The position numbers were made by a program, and so were the translations under genes. The notes beneath the pieces are model-generated. The model had not been told where the DNA came from. It made no database searches and saw only the letters and a list, made by a program, of their open reading frames with translations. A stretch of DNA of 64,000 nt, taken from Siminovitchia acidinfaciens. Lineage in GTDB: Bacteria > Bacillota > Bacilli > Bacillales > Bacillaceae_C. The stretch is from the NCBI RefSeq assembly GCF_003605385.1, contig NZ_QYTV02000009.1, forward strand, positions 90,528 through 154,527, given 5' to 3'. Positions within the stretch are counted from its first letter, which is position 1. Each line of letters starts with the position of its first letter. This document shows, piece after piece, positions 43,117 to 51,236 of this stretch.

Positions 43117-44184
43117 ATGGTAAACAAGATTTTTATCATTGCAATTGCAGTGGGATTGCCGCTGTCTGTGATTGGCTCAATGATGCATTGGCCGAGTGCA
43201 GCGATGTTCGGCATTTACTGTTTGACAATTATTGCGCTGGCAGGAGTTATGGGGAGAGCAACTGAGAGTCTTGCGATAGTGGCGGGGCCGAGAATCGGCG
43301 GGTTATTGAATGCCACCTTCGGAAATGCAGTTGAGTTGATTATCTCCATTTTTGCCTTGAAGGCTGGGCTGATCGGCGTAGTACTTGCATCATTGACAGG
43401 ATCTGTTATCGGTAATCTTCTGCTTGTCGGTGGATTGTCCTTTTTCATAGGTGGTCTGAGATTCAAAAGGCAAATGTTTAGTGTCTATGATGCGCGTCAT
43501 AATGTCGGATTGCTGATGTTTGCAGTCATCGTCGCTTTTATGATACCTGAATTATTCACCACTAACATGAGTGATGAAAGTACGATGGCTTTAAGTATCG
43601 GTATTTCTATCATTATGATTATCCTTTACATGGCTGCTCTATTTTTCAAACTCGTAACACACCGGGGTGTTTACCCTACAACAAAGCATGAGTCAGAAGG
43701 TGCGGTGGAAGAAGAGGAAGTACCGGAATGGTCCAAATGGAAAGCGATCATTATCCTAGCCCTTGCTACATTGGCTGTCGCCTTTGTATCAGAAAGGCTT
43801 GTTCACACATTTACGGCTGTTGGAGAGCAATTTGGATGGTCTGAATTATTTATCGGGGTCATCATCGTTGCTATAGTCGGAAACGCGGCAGAGCATGCCT
43901 CGGCCATCATTATGGCCTATAAAAACAAATTGGAAATCGCCGTGGAAATTGCCATTGGCTCCACGCTTCAGATTGCCATGTTCGTGGCGCCGATTCTAGT
44001 CTTGGCATCGTTATTTTTTCCAAAGAGGATGCCGCTTATTTTTACTGTTCCAGAATTAGTTTCGATGGCAACAGCAGTATTGCTTTCCATAGTCATTATC
44101 AATGACGGTGAGTCAAATTGGTTTGAGGGACTGACAATGCTTGCAGCTTACTTGATTATGGGAATAGGATTTTATTTGCTTTAA
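43117..44184 (+). CDS. yfkE: Calcium/proton antiporter (CaCA family)
   Basis: 355 residues with 11 membrane helices in two inverted halves. The alpha repeats GLLNATFGNAVELIISIFAL and VGNAAEHASAIIMAYKNKLE (each with the conserved Asn/Glu ion site) are intact. An acidic loop (ESEGAVEEEEVPEW) lies between the halves. B. subtilis YfkE, 351 residues, is a Ca2+/H+ exchanger of known structure. It removes cytoplasmic calcium. GGAGGGGCAGTAGATT precedes the ATG. Confidence 0.94.
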   Translation: MVNKIFIIAIAVGLPLSVIGSMMHWPSAAMFGIYCLTIIALAGVMGRATESLAIVAGPRIGGLLNATFGNAVELIISIFALKAGLIGVVLASLTGSVIGNLLLVGGLSFFIGGLRFKRQMFSVYDARHNVGLLMFAVIVAFMIPELFTTNMSDESTMALSIGISIIMIILYMAALFFKLVTHRGVYPTTKHESEGAVEEEEVPEWSKWKAIIILALATLAVAFVSERLVHTFTAVGEQFGWSELFIGVIIVAIVGNAAEHASAIIMAYKNKLEIAVEIAIGSTLQIAMFVAPILVLASLFFPKRMPLIFTVPELVSMATAVLLSIVIINDGESNWFEGLTMLAAYLIMGIGFYLL

Positions 44185-44253
44185 TGGGGATAATCCTTCA
44201 GGTTTATGAAAAAATAACATAACAGTGCTTAAGGAAAGGAGCAAATATACAAC

Positions 44254-45057
44254 ATGAAATGGCATCGAGTAATCCTGAAGGCATTCGTCCTTATTGCTTT
44301 GCTACTGGCTCCTGCAGCAAGTACAACAGCTAAAAACGAAGATACCAAGAAAAAGGGATTGGATGTACCTTCTTCTGTCGTCAATATTGGCAAGGAAAAC
44401 ACCTTTACGAATCCCGCGCCAGATCTGCCCCGGTTACAGCCCAGCAATTTTGCCAAAGAATTGCTGAAGTCTTCCAAGGTTAAAATAGAAAACCCGAACC
44501 TTATTCGGATGCTGAACGAATCGGCAGCGACTAAGTCGCCGTTTTCATTTGGCACAAAAGCAACCATTTTTTTAGGTGAATGGCCTTTGAATTATAAGTC
44601 GGAAGAAACAACCCCTAATTGGGAATATCAAAAGGTGAACACGAATTTCTACGATAACCGAGGCGGAACAGGCAATTATCAAATACATTATGTCCAGGAA
44701 GCGCAAAAAATCATTAAAGGCGGTCTCACTGCCAAGGTTGTCCAGGCAGAAGATGTGCAAAAAATGATGCAGCAAAAAGCCTTTGAAAAAGTGAAATTGC
44801 CGCTTGCTTTTGAGACGGCGGTCGGCGGAGGTACGAAGCATCATCAGGTTTACAATATACCCCCAACCCGAATGGGCTATTTATATGCGTTCGCACCAGC
44901 AGTCCATGAAAAGGGCAGTCTCACGTTTGGGGAGGTCTTCTTAGTGATGAAGGGTTCCAAGCACAGGATTATTGTTAAAAATGTAACTTCCCAGGAAATC
45001 GGCGCCTGGATACCGATCCAGGACCACTTAAGTTTTTCTTTTGAGGCAAGACAATAG
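44254..45057 (+). CDS. yfkD: YfkD-like secreted protein
   Basis: 267 residues. A signal peptide (VILKAFVLIALLLAPAAS, cleaved near TTA-KN) precedes a soluble domain with IPSSVVNIGKENTF-like start (here DVPSSVVNIGKENTF), FLGEWPLNYKSEET and VYNIPPTRMGYLYAFAP. It matches my memory of YfkD, a B. subtilis protein of about 264 residues of unknown function. Gene order yfkE-yfkD is kept. AAAGGAGCAAATATACAAC precedes the ATG. Confidence 0.82.
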   Translation: MKWHRVILKAFVLIALLLAPAASTTAKNEDTKKKGLDVPSSVVNIGKENTFTNPAPDLPRLQPSNFAKELLKSSKVKIENPNLIRMLNESAATKSPFSFGTKATIFLGEWPLNYKSEETTPNWEYQKVNTNFYDNRGGTGNYQIHYVQEAQKIIKGGLTAKVVQAEDVQKMMQQKAFEKVKLPLAFETAVGGGTKHHQVYNIPPTRMGYLYAFAPAVHEKGSLTFGEVFLVMKGSKHRIIVKNVTSQEIGAWIPIQDHLSFSFEARQ

Positions 45058-45061
45058 GGTT

Positions 45062-45086
45062 CAGGCAAATGCCTGGCCTTTTTTGT
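45062..45086 (+). terminator. Terminator of yfkD
   Basis: CAGGC-AAAT-GCCTG followed by GCCTTTTTTG. Confidence 0.75.
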
Positions 45087-45200
45087 TTAGCCTGAATCAG
45101 AGTGTTGTTCGCTCGCTCTCGTAGCAAACACTCTTCAATTTACAATGGAAAACTCCACCACGGATGAATCGTTCACAATGGAAAAATCTAAAGGAAAAGA

Positions 45201-46019
45201 GTGAAAGGCGGAATAAAGAAAATGAGACAACGGGTGTTATTGCTGCCACTTTTTTTCCTTGTTTTTTTTCAAGCGACCACTGCTGAGGCTTTATCCAATA
45301 GCGCGATTCATTGGGGATTTAAAAAAGGAAGCGGAGGGAAGCAGGCTGAGGCCGGCGAAGCTTATGACGACCTTTTGGGAAAGTACGACGCATTTTATAA
45401 AGGCAATTCCAGAGATAAAGTTTTGTATTTAACCTTTGATAACGGATATGAAAATGGCTATACAGAAAAAGTATTGGATGTGTTGAAAAAAGAAAAGGTA
45501 CCCGCAACTTTTTTTGTGACCGGCCATTATTTGGAAAGTGCTCCTGATCTGGCCAAGCGGATGGTGAAGGAAGGTCATATCATTGGCAATCACTCATGGA
45601 GTCATCCGGATATGACCGGGATCAGTGATGAGAAAATCCAAGAAGAATTGGAAAAAGTGAAGGATAAGACAGCGGCACTAACCGGTCAGACTGAGATGCA
45701 GTATTTGCGTCCTCCTCGCGGAATCTTAAGTGAAAGGACTTTAAGTGTTGCAAGGGAACAGGGGTATATCCATGTTCTTTGGTCACTTGCCTTCAAAGAC
45801 TGGCAGACAGATCAGCAAAAGGGATGGAAGTATGCTTATGACAACATCATGGCACAAATACATCCAGGCGCGGTGATACTGCTCCATACAGTTTCGAAAG
45901 ACAATGCCGATGCATTAGAAAAGGTCATTCAGGATTTAAAGAAAGAGGAGTATTCCTTCAAAAGTCTAGATGACTACATGATGCGTGAAAAAATAAAAAA
46001 TCCAATGATTTCTCACTGA
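45201..46019 (+). CDS. pdaA: Peptidoglycan delta-lactam synthesis deacetylase PdaA
   Basis: 272 residues. Signal peptide VLLLPLFFLVFFQATTAEA, then a polysaccharide deacetylase (NodB) domain. Metal and catalytic motifs: YLTFDNGYENGY, GNHSWSHPDMT, LRPPRG and ILLHTV. The TFDNG form in place of TFDDG is typical of PdaA, which N-deacetylates MurNAc so that spore cortex muramic delta-lactam can form; it is needed for germination. The GTG at 45201 (AAAGGAAAAGA upstream) or ATG at 45222 may be the start. The hairpin at 46019 follows. Confidence 0.92.
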   Translation: MKGGIKKMRQRVLLLPLFFLVFFQATTAEALSNSAIHWGFKKGSGGKQAEAGEAYDDLLGKYDAFYKGNSRDKVLYLTFDNGYENGYTEKVLDVLKKEKVPATFFVTGHYLESAPDLAKRMVKEGHIIGNHSWSHPDMTGISDEKIQEELEKVKDKTAALTGQTEMQYLRPPRGILSERTLSVAREQGYIHVLWSLAFKDWQTDQQKGWKYAYDNIMAQIHPGAVILLHTVSKDNADALEKVIQDLKKEEYSFKSLDDYMMREKIKNPMISH

Positions 46020-46042
46020 GCCCGGGCTTCCCGGGCTTTTAT
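46019..46042 (+). terminator. Terminator of pdaA
   Basis: AGCCCGGG-CTT-CCCGGGCT followed by TTTATGTTTTT. Confidence 0.88.
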
Positions 46043-46102
46043 GTTTTTATATCGAATGGGAGGGTAAAGTGTTAAAACAATAAAAAAGAGGAGGATAATC
46101 AT

Positions 46103-46354
46103 ATGTCAAAGCATGAGCGCGACGAATATTTTAAAGAGCGGGCAGGTACAGATGAAGCCAGATTTCATGTGGTGCCACATGATGAAGGGAATTGGGCGGT
46201 CAAAAAAGAAGGAGTGGACGAGCCGCAGTGCACAACCGATTCCAAATCGGAAGCCGTAGAGGAAGCCAAAAGACTGGCCAAAGAAGCCGGGACCATGGCA
46301 TATATCCATGATCAAGATGGTAAAATTAATAGCCAGCATAATTATGAAGATTAG
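46103..46354 (+). CDS. DUF2188 protein
   Basis: 83 residues. HVVPHDEGNWAVKKEGVDEP and EAVEEAKRLAKEAG ending GKINSQHNY match the DUF2188 family of small Bacillus proteins (beta-hairpin then helix; function unknown). GGAGGATAATCAT precedes the ATG. A perfect terminator follows. Confidence 0.88.
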   Translation: MSKHERDEYFKERAGTDEARFHVVPHDEGNWAVKKEGVDEPQCTTDSKSEAVEEAKRLAKEAGTMAYIHDQDGKINSQHNYED

Positions 46355-46368
46355 TCCCAGTGTAATAT

Positions 46369-46405
46369 AATAAAGGCAGTTCCGGGAATGGAGCTGCCTT
46401 TATTA
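46369..46405 (+). terminator. Terminator of the DUF2188 gene
   Basis: AATAAAGGCAGTTCC-GGGAAT-GGAGCTGCCTTTATT. Confidence 0.85.
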
Positions 46406-46458
46406 AAATAAAATCGTATAAAATTAGCTCAAGGTTTCAAATTAAAACAAGTATAAGT

Positions 46459-46613
46459 TATGTCTAGCTTCGACGGACGGGAGGTCCAAGTGCCACCGAC
46501 GCACAGGAAGCTTATTCAGGATGAATGTGCTCCTGCGCCATAGCTTATTCGAAGAAGCTTTGTTGAGCTCGTCGCAATGCTGCCTCATCAAAATTCGTCT
46601 TGCGCTTTTCTTT
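46459..46613 (+). repeat. Dispersed intergenic repeat, copy 5
   Basis: Ends TGTCTAGCTTCGACGGACGG and CTTGCGCTTTTCTTT. Internal modules GCTTATTCAGGATGAATGTG and GAGCTCGTCGCAATGCTGC are shared with copies 8 and 13. A TTG inside this repeat reads in frame into the glycosylase gene but is not its start. Confidence 0.75.
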
Positions 46614-46635
46614 ATGCGAAAAGGATGATGGTTTT

Positions 46636-47499
46636 ATGTGGGAAAAAAACGCTGTTATTGATGGACCGTACCATTTTGACCTGGCTTTAGATAGGCTTGC
46701 AAGGGATCCATTGAACATTGTTGATAAGGGTAAACGTCTTATTCGAGTTCCCATTTACAAAAAGGAGCCTGAAGTGGCCGTCATTCAAGCTGTTGGCACA
46801 ACGGAAATGCCTTCCTTTATTATAAGAGGAAGCAGGCATCAGACAAAAGATCAGGTTATGGAAAAAGTATCCTCGGCATTCCAATGGAACCTGCCGCTTG
46901 TCGACATTCATCAGCACTTTTCAAAGACGACCTTATATGAAATTTTTGAAACCCACTTTGGAACACCGATCATACTGGACTTTTCGCTATACCCGGCTTT
47001 GGTGAGACCTATCATCCATCAGCAGGTGAACATGTCTTTTGCAATCTCTCTTACAGAACAATTCGTAAAAACTTTCGGCTTTGAAATAGAGGGGGTGCCC
47101 TTTTTTCCATCTCCTGAAACAGTCGCCCAATTAAACCCGGAAGATTTACGGAGCCTTCGGTTTAGTCAGCGCAAAGCTGAATATATTATCGACCTTTCAA
47201 AGAAAATTGTCAGCGGCGAATTAAATCTAGAAGAGATTGGTCAAAAATCTGATGAAGAAGTGGTGAAAGAGCTAGTAAAAATTAGAGGAGTTGGCCCCTG
47301 GACAGCTCAAAGCTTTTTATTATTTGGATTAGGAAGGAAAAACCTATTTCCAATGGCGGATATTGGTTTGCAAAATGCAATCAGGCGGCTCTATAAGCTA
47401 GACAGAAAACCTACATACGAGGAAATGGAAAATTACAGCAAAGAATGGCATCCCTATTTAAGTTATGCCTCTTTCTATCTATGGAGAAGTATTGAATAG
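46636..47499 (+). CDS. yfjP: DNA-3-methyladenine glycosylase II (AlkA-like)
   Basis: 287 residues, the same length as B. subtilis YfjP. The helix-hairpin-helix glycosylase core is VKIRGVGPWTAQSFLLFGLG (Gly-rich hairpin) with the catalytic Asp in LFPMADIGLQNAIRR. It excises alkylated purines. The ATG at 46636 with AAAGGATGA 8 bases upstream gives the family length. The last codon is followed at once by a dispersed repeat. Confidence 0.9.
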   Translation: MWEKNAVIDGPYHFDLALDRLARDPLNIVDKGKRLIRVPIYKKEPEVAVIQAVGTTEMPSFIIRGSRHQTKDQVMEKVSSAFQWNLPLVDIHQHFSKTTLYEIFETHFGTPIILDFSLYPALVRPIIHQQVNMSFAISLTEQFVKTFGFEIEGVPFFPSPETVAQLNPEDLRSLRFSQRKAEYIIDLSKKIVSGELNLEEIGQKSDEEVVKELVKIRGVGPWTAQSFLLFGLGRKNLFPMADIGLQNAIRRLYKLDRKPTYEEMENYSKEWHPYLSYASFYLWRSIE

Positions 47500-47876
47500 G
47501 AAAAGCGTAGGTGCCTGTCCATCGACGTACAGACTGGAGTGCCTTCGACGAGATAAAGGAAACACGGCGACGTAGGAGCCGATGTTGACTTATCGTAGGA
47601 GGAGGCGCGAAGTCTGCTAGTCGATAGGCACCGGAGCTAGACAATAGGAAAAGCGTAGATGCCTGTCCATCGACGTACAGACTGAGCAGAAATGCGGAAG
47701 ACGGCTGCTTAGGGGCGACAAGCGCCGGCAGGCTCAGAGCGCGACATCCTGTCGCTTCGCTTGCACTAGCACATCCTGTGCGTCGGAGGTCAATCCAGTG
47801 AAGTCGCTTTTTGACTTTAGTGTCTGACCGAAGCGACCTCGACCCCTGCAGTCTGAAGCTAGACAAAAAGAAAAGC
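47500..47876 (-). repeat. Dispersed intergenic repeat, composite copy 6
   Basis: Two modules in minus orientation: AAAAGCGTAGGTGCCTGTCC...GGAGCTAGACA (47502-47645) and AAAAGCGTAGATGCCTGTCC...GAAGCTAGACA (47649-47866). It contains GCGACATCCTGTCGC (47741-47755) and GCACATCCTGTGC (47769-47781). It begins at the yfjP stop codon and lies between convergent genes. Confidence 0.8.
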
Positions 47877-47887
47877 TAGATACCTGC

Positions 47888-47918
47888 CATTAAAAAAAGG
47901 AAGGCATATTCGCGCCTT
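47888..47918 (-). terminator. Terminator of the yfhD-like gene
   Basis: GGAAGGC-GCGAATAT-GCCTTCC followed on the minus strand by TTTTTTTAAT. Confidence 0.88.
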
Positions 47919-47919
47919 C

Positions 47920-48099
47920 CTATTTCTGTTTTGCTCTTTTATCAGCAGCCTCAGACCTGGCCAATGCCTCTAAGTCATCCTGGTCCGCAAGCTCTTTGGA
48001 AAATTCGATATCGCGTCCGTCACTCTTTAATTGCTTTGGAACTTGCGGAAGTTTTTGCTTGTTTTTGTCGCGGGCTTTTTGATTTTGTGAGCGTCCCAT
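47920..48099 (-). CDS. yfhD: YfhD-family small protein
   Basis: 59 residues beginning MGRSQNQKARDKNKQKLPQV, the conserved start of the YfhD family, and ending AADKRAKQK. It is highly polar and basic, probably made during sporulation, function unknown. AAAGGAG lies 7 bases before ATG 48099; a TTG two codons earlier is less likely. It neighbours yfhE as in B. subtilis. Confidence 0.85.
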   Translation of the reverse strand: MGRSQNQKARDKNKQKLPQVPKQLKSDGRDIEFSKELADQDDLEALARSEAADKRAKQK

Positions 48100-48173
48100 A
48101 TTCAAACTCCTTTTTTAAAATGTTATAGAAAGTATAAAGTGTCACCAAATTCTCTCTTTAACAATGAATACGT

Positions 48174-48403
48174 AATGTCTAGCTGCAGGAGCCATCGGCT
48201 CAAGGTCACAAGCCGCAAGGACTCACCTGCGCCATAGTCGAAGATGCCTGGTTCAGCTCGTCGCAAAGCTGCAAGAAGCAAATCCAAAGATGTTTTTCAC
48301 GATGCAATTAGATAAGCAGCTTTGCTATGGTGGCTGAAAAGCTCCCGCATCAAATTTCGTCTTGTGCTTGTAGCTGATATGCGGGCGCCTTGCGCTTTTC
48401 TGT
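48174..48403 (+). repeat. Dispersed intergenic repeat, copy 7
   Basis: Ends TGTCTAGCTGCAGGAGCC and GGGCGCCTTGCGCTTTTCTG. Internal modules include TTCAGCTCGTCGCAAAGCTG and GGTGGCTGAAAAGCTCCC. It carries no intact AGGA stem-loop. It lies between two minus-strand genes. Confidence 0.75.
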
Positions 48404-48466
48404 AACATTTACAGCATGGCTGTCTACATATTATTTGCTGCACAATTTTTTTCACTCATAAAAAAG

Positions 48467-48589
48467 CTATCTTCGACCTTTTTCTGTAAATCCGCCTGCC
48501 TGGTCCGCACGCTTAAACTCTCGTTGGTAAAGTACTTCCTGCGTTGCCGATAGCTTATTTTTCGCTTTGTATTCTTGCTTTTTCTTCAA
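48467..48589 (-). CDS. yfhE: YfhE-family small protein
   Basis: 40 residues: basic start (KKKQEYKAKNKLSATQEVLY), then QREFKRADQAGGFTEKGRR. Size and sequence fit YfhE of B. subtilis (36 residues), function unknown. The TTG at 48589 has GGGAGG 8 bases upstream; longer frames extend past this site and lack one of their own. Confidence 0.75.
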   Translation of the reverse strand: MKKKQEYKAKNKLSATQEVLYQREFKRADQAGGFTEKGRR

Positions 48590-48708
48590 CCTGACCACCT
48601 CCCAAGTAATTATTAACATCATTACCTTATGGAGTCTTTCTAATACAGCCACGAACCCGCCTGTTTATGATAAAATAAAGTGAACTGTTAAATATGAGGG
48701 TGAATAAT

Positions 48709-49503
48709 GTGCCCATTATCACAAAGATATCTGTCCAAAAGAAAAACCAAAATCGTTACAATATTTTTCTCGATAATGTTTATGCCTTTGCTGTAGATGA
48801 AGATGTGCTTATTAAATATCATCTTACAAAGGGTAAGGAACTGTCCGACCATGACCTAACCCGGATACAACATGAGGACGAGATCCGAAAGGCATATCAT
48901 TCAGCGGTGCAATTTTTATCTTATCGGATGCGTTCTGCACTTGAAATAAGTGCTCACCTGAAAAAAAAGGAATGGCCAGATCCGATCATTGATGTTGTTT
49001 TGCAAGAATTAACCAGCCAGAAATATATTGATGATCTCGAATTTGCCAAAGCCTACGTGCGGACATATGCCAATTCTGGAAAAAAAGGACCGCTCGTGCT
49101 AAAGCGTGAGCTCGAACAAAAAGGAATCACTGAACAAAAGATAAATGAAGCATTAACTGAATATAATAAGGAAAAGCAGGTTATGGATGCTATCCAGTTG
49201 GGAAATAAATATGCTGCTCAGAATAAAAAGCTTTCCGAACGAATGCTTAAACAGAAGCTGGAACACTCACTATCAATTAAGGGTTTTCCTCCTGACATAG
49301 TACAATCGGCAATGGGAGCAATCGATTATGAAAAAGACGAGGAGACAGAATGGGAAGCACTTAAAACCGAAGCGGAAAAAGCAAAGCGGCGTAATAAAAA
49401 ATATTCAGGCTACGAATACAGGCAACGTATGCAGCAGGCTCTATTCAGGAAAGGTTTTACTATGGGTTTGATCAATCGCTTTCTGGAAGAGGACGATTTG
49501 TAA
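48709..49503 (+). CDS. recX: RecA regulator RecX
   Basis: 264 residues, the same as B. subtilis RecX (YfhG). Starts PIITKISVQKKNQNRYNIFL. Three-helix tandem repeats are visible (YRMRSALEISAHLKKKEW; YVRTYANSGKKGPLVLKREL; YEYRQRMQQALFRKGF). RecX modulates RecA filaments in recombination and the SOS response. The GTG at 48709 has GAGGG 8 bases upstream and gives the family N-terminus; an ATG five codons earlier overlaps that site. Confidence 0.92.
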   Translation: MPIITKISVQKKNQNRYNIFLDNVYAFAVDEDVLIKYHLTKGKELSDHDLTRIQHEDEIRKAYHSAVQFLSYRMRSALEISAHLKKKEWPDPIIDVVLQELTSQKYIDDLEFAKAYVRTYANSGKKGPLVLKRELEQKGITEQKINEALTEYNKEKQVMDAIQLGNKYAAQNKKLSERMLKQKLEHSLSIKGFPPDIVQSAMGAIDYEKDEETEWEALKTEAEKAKRRNKKYSGYEYRQRMQQALFRKGFTMGLINRFLEEDDL

Positions 49504-49527
49504 AGACGAAGAAGGATGTGCTAACTA

Positions 49528-49842
49528 ATGGAAAATGAAAAAAGATATAGCCAAATGAGTGAAGAGGAGTTGAATAAAGAAATTTCCGATGTAAAGGAAA
49601 AAGCCCGTAAAGCGGAGCAGATGGGCATGGTTAATGAGTTTGCTGTATATGAAAGGAAAGCGGTCATGGCCAAAGCCTACCTTTTGAATCCGGACGACTT
49701 CAAGCCCGGTGAAATTTATGCTATTGATGGCGACCCGGGGGTTTATTTTAAAATTGATTACATGAATGGTGTGTTTGCTTGGGGCTACCGTTTGGGCGGA
49801 TCAGGAAAAGAAGAGGCGCTGCCGATTTCATTATTAAAATAA
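49528..49842 (+). CDS. yfhH: YfhH-like DUF1811 protein
   Basis: 104 residues. A helical N-terminal half (YSQMSEEELNKEISDVKEKA) is followed by a small beta domain (DDFKPGEIYAIDGDPGVYFK; GVFAWGYRLGG). It matches YfhH of B. subtilis in size and position after recX. Function unknown; soluble. AAGAAGGATGTG precedes the ATG. The terminator at 49848 follows. Confidence 0.88.
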   Translation: MENEKRYSQMSEEELNKEISDVKEKARKAEQMGMVNEFAVYERKAVMAKAYLLNPDDFKPGEIYAIDGDPGVYFKIDYMNGVFAWGYRLGGSGKEEALPISLLK

Positions 49843-49847
49843 AAAAG

Positions 49848-49883
49848 CACAGCGATGTAAATGGCGCTGTGCTCATTATTTTT
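49848..49883. terminator. Terminator between yfhH and the ypzG-like gene
   Basis: AGCACAGCG and CGCTGTGCT pair over 10 nt, with A-rich and T-rich flanks. It serves yfhH and possibly the minus-strand pair as well. Confidence 0.85.
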
Positions 49884-49898
49884 ATTGAGAGAAAACGG

Positions 49899-50060
49899 TC
49901 ACCGTTTATACCTTTTAACTGCATCTATTTCTAATATGATTTTCTGTTGGCTTTGCTGTGTTTGGCCGTTGACTTGCGACCCGTCATGATTAGGGCGGTA
50001 CCATCCTCGGTTAAATGGAGTCAGTGCACGGTTCATGTGAGAATCCCTGTCTTTTTGCAA
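49899..50060 (-). CDS. YpzG-like small protein
   Basis: 53 residues. PFNRGWYRPNHDGSQVNGQT and QQSQQKIILEIDAVKR resemble the YpzG family, small Bacillus proteins of unknown function probably tied to sporulation. TTG start with AAAGGAGG 7 bases upstream. It lies 16 bases after sspK on the same strand, so the two are probably one forespore transcript. Confidence 0.7.
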   Translation of the reverse strand: MQKDRDSHMNRALTPFNRGWYRPNHDGSQVNGQTQQSQQKIILEIDAVKRYKR

Positions 50061-50076
50061 GTTCCAGCCTCCTTTA

Positions 50077-50250
50077 TCATAATGATTGATTACGTTCGTC
50101 TTCCCTTGCGCCGGATGCTCTCATTCTTTCCTGTGGATTCGTGTTTGTCGTTCCGTTCGGACGTTTGGAGCCGTATTCGGGTTTTGCACGTGGTTCCCCC
50201 TCAAACCGGTGAGTATTGCCATATGGGAAATCTTTTGCTTTATTACGCAA
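50077..50250 (-). CDS. sspK: Small acid-soluble spore protein K
   Basis: 57 residues: [20 protein letters not shown], then [19 protein letters not shown]. This is the SspK pattern; B. subtilis SspK is about 50 residues, so this one has a few more at the C-terminus ([10 protein letters not shown]). It starts at TTG 50250, preceded in frame by a stop, with AGGAGG about 10 bases upstream. It is a minor spore core protein, expected to be forespore-expressed. Its location between yfhH and yfhJ matches B. subtilis. Confidence 0.9.
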   Translation of the reverse strand: MRNKAKDFPYGNTHRFEGEPRAKPEYGSKRPNGTTNTNPQERMRASGAREDERNQSL

Positions 50251-50347
50251 TGGTCATTCGCCTCCTATACATGCGGTAAAATGACACCCGCATTATTATT
50301 TTTGACTCATGGTCCGAAAAATACGACTGGAAAAAGGAGCGAGTTCC

Positions 50348-50617
50348 ATGAACGATTATTATGAAAGGCTAACAAGCCTGCTAATGCAAAAAAATGCCAA
50401 TTTATCATATGGAAGAGCGAGGACATGGGTAGAGTTATTTTGGGAAGATTTCGAAACAACTTATGCAAAAGCAGGAAGAGAATATCAAGGCAAGGCTGTT
50501 GCGGAGAAGGTTGTCAGAACATGGGTCATTCAATATGGAGACAAACTGCACGAATTCGCTGCACTTAATCCGAAATATGCACATATGTTGAACGATGAAG
50601 ATGATATCTATCATTGA
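50348..50617 (+). CDS. yfhJ: YfhJ (WVELL) family protein
   Basis: 89 residues, helical. YERLTSLLMQKNANLSYGRA is followed by RTWVELFWEDFETTYAKAGR, containing the WVEL core that names the family. Function unknown. AAAAAGGAGCGAGTTCC precedes the ATG at 50348. Placed divergently from sspK. Confidence 0.88.
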   Translation: MNDYYERLTSLLMQKNANLSYGRARTWVELFWEDFETTYAKAGREYQGKAVAEKVVRTWVIQYGDKLHEFAALNPKYAHMLNDEDDIYH

Positions 50618-50666
50618 AGTTAAAGAAAATATTAATTCAGACTGAATTTTCTAACAAGGTTAAGTT

Positions 50667-50987
50667 ATGTCTAGCTCCGACGGACAGGAAGTGCTAGTGC
50701 AAGCGAAGCGACAGGATGTCGCGCCCTGAGCCTGCCGATGCCACAGGATGTGGCGCCATCGGGGCTTGAGGTCACAAGCTGTCAGGGAGCTTATTCAGGA
50801 AGATTGTGCTCCTTCGCCATAGTATTCGAGGACTTGTTCAGCTCGTCGCAAAGCTGCATGAAGCATTGTCGGAGATGTTTCTCACAATGTGATTGAAATA
50901 GGCTGCTTTGCTGTGGTGGCTGAACAGCTCCCTCATCAAAATTCGCCTTGTGCTAGTGCCGATAAACAGGCGCCTTGCGCTTTTCTA
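50667..50987 (+). repeat. Dispersed intergenic repeat, copy 8
   Basis: A full-length copy: TGTCTAGCTCCGACGGACAG at the start and AGGCGCCTTGCGCTTTTCT at the end. It contains GCGACAGGATGTCGC (50708-50722) and GCCACAGGATGTGGC (50740-50754), both with complementary arms, and the GAGCTTATTCAGGAAGATTG and GCTCGTCGCAAAGCTGC modules. Located between convergent yfhJ and yfhP. Confidence 0.85.
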
Positions 50988-50991
50988 AAAA

Positions 50992-51032
50992 AAACAGTGT
51001 TGAAAAAGAAGACTTCTTTTTCAACACTGTTT
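50992..51032. terminator. Bidirectional terminator
   Basis: AACAGTGTTGAAAAAGAAG and CTTCTTTTTCAACACTGTT pair almost perfectly over a 4-nt loop between convergent genes. Confidence 0.8.
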
Positions 51033-51039
51033 ATATAAA

Positions 51040-51230
51040 TTGAACCTAATTATTGTGCACACATAGAAGCAGCCGCTGATTTCCGTTCCAGGCGGGCTTG
51101 CTTGAACCTCCTTGGCCGCTTCGCGTTCTAGGGGTTTCAAGTCCATGCTACTCTTGGAGGGCCCACAGAAAAGCTTCTGAATAAGCAGCTCACGGAGGAA
51201 ATGAGAAGCATTTTCAATAAGTTGCTGCCC
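51040..51230. repeat. Degenerate copy of a second intergenic repeat type
   Basis: GCTGATTTCCGTTCCAGGCG and CTTGGCCGCTTCGCGTTCT resemble another intergenic repeat common in Bacillus genomes, differing from the family described elsewhere in this window. The copy is decayed and without coding potential. Confidence 0.35.
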
Positions 51231-51236
51231 TTGGTA

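Noticed and set aside
46600-46635. TTG start extending the yfjP product upstream
   Set aside because: It lies in the end of a dispersed repeat; ATG 46636 has a good binding site and gives the family length.
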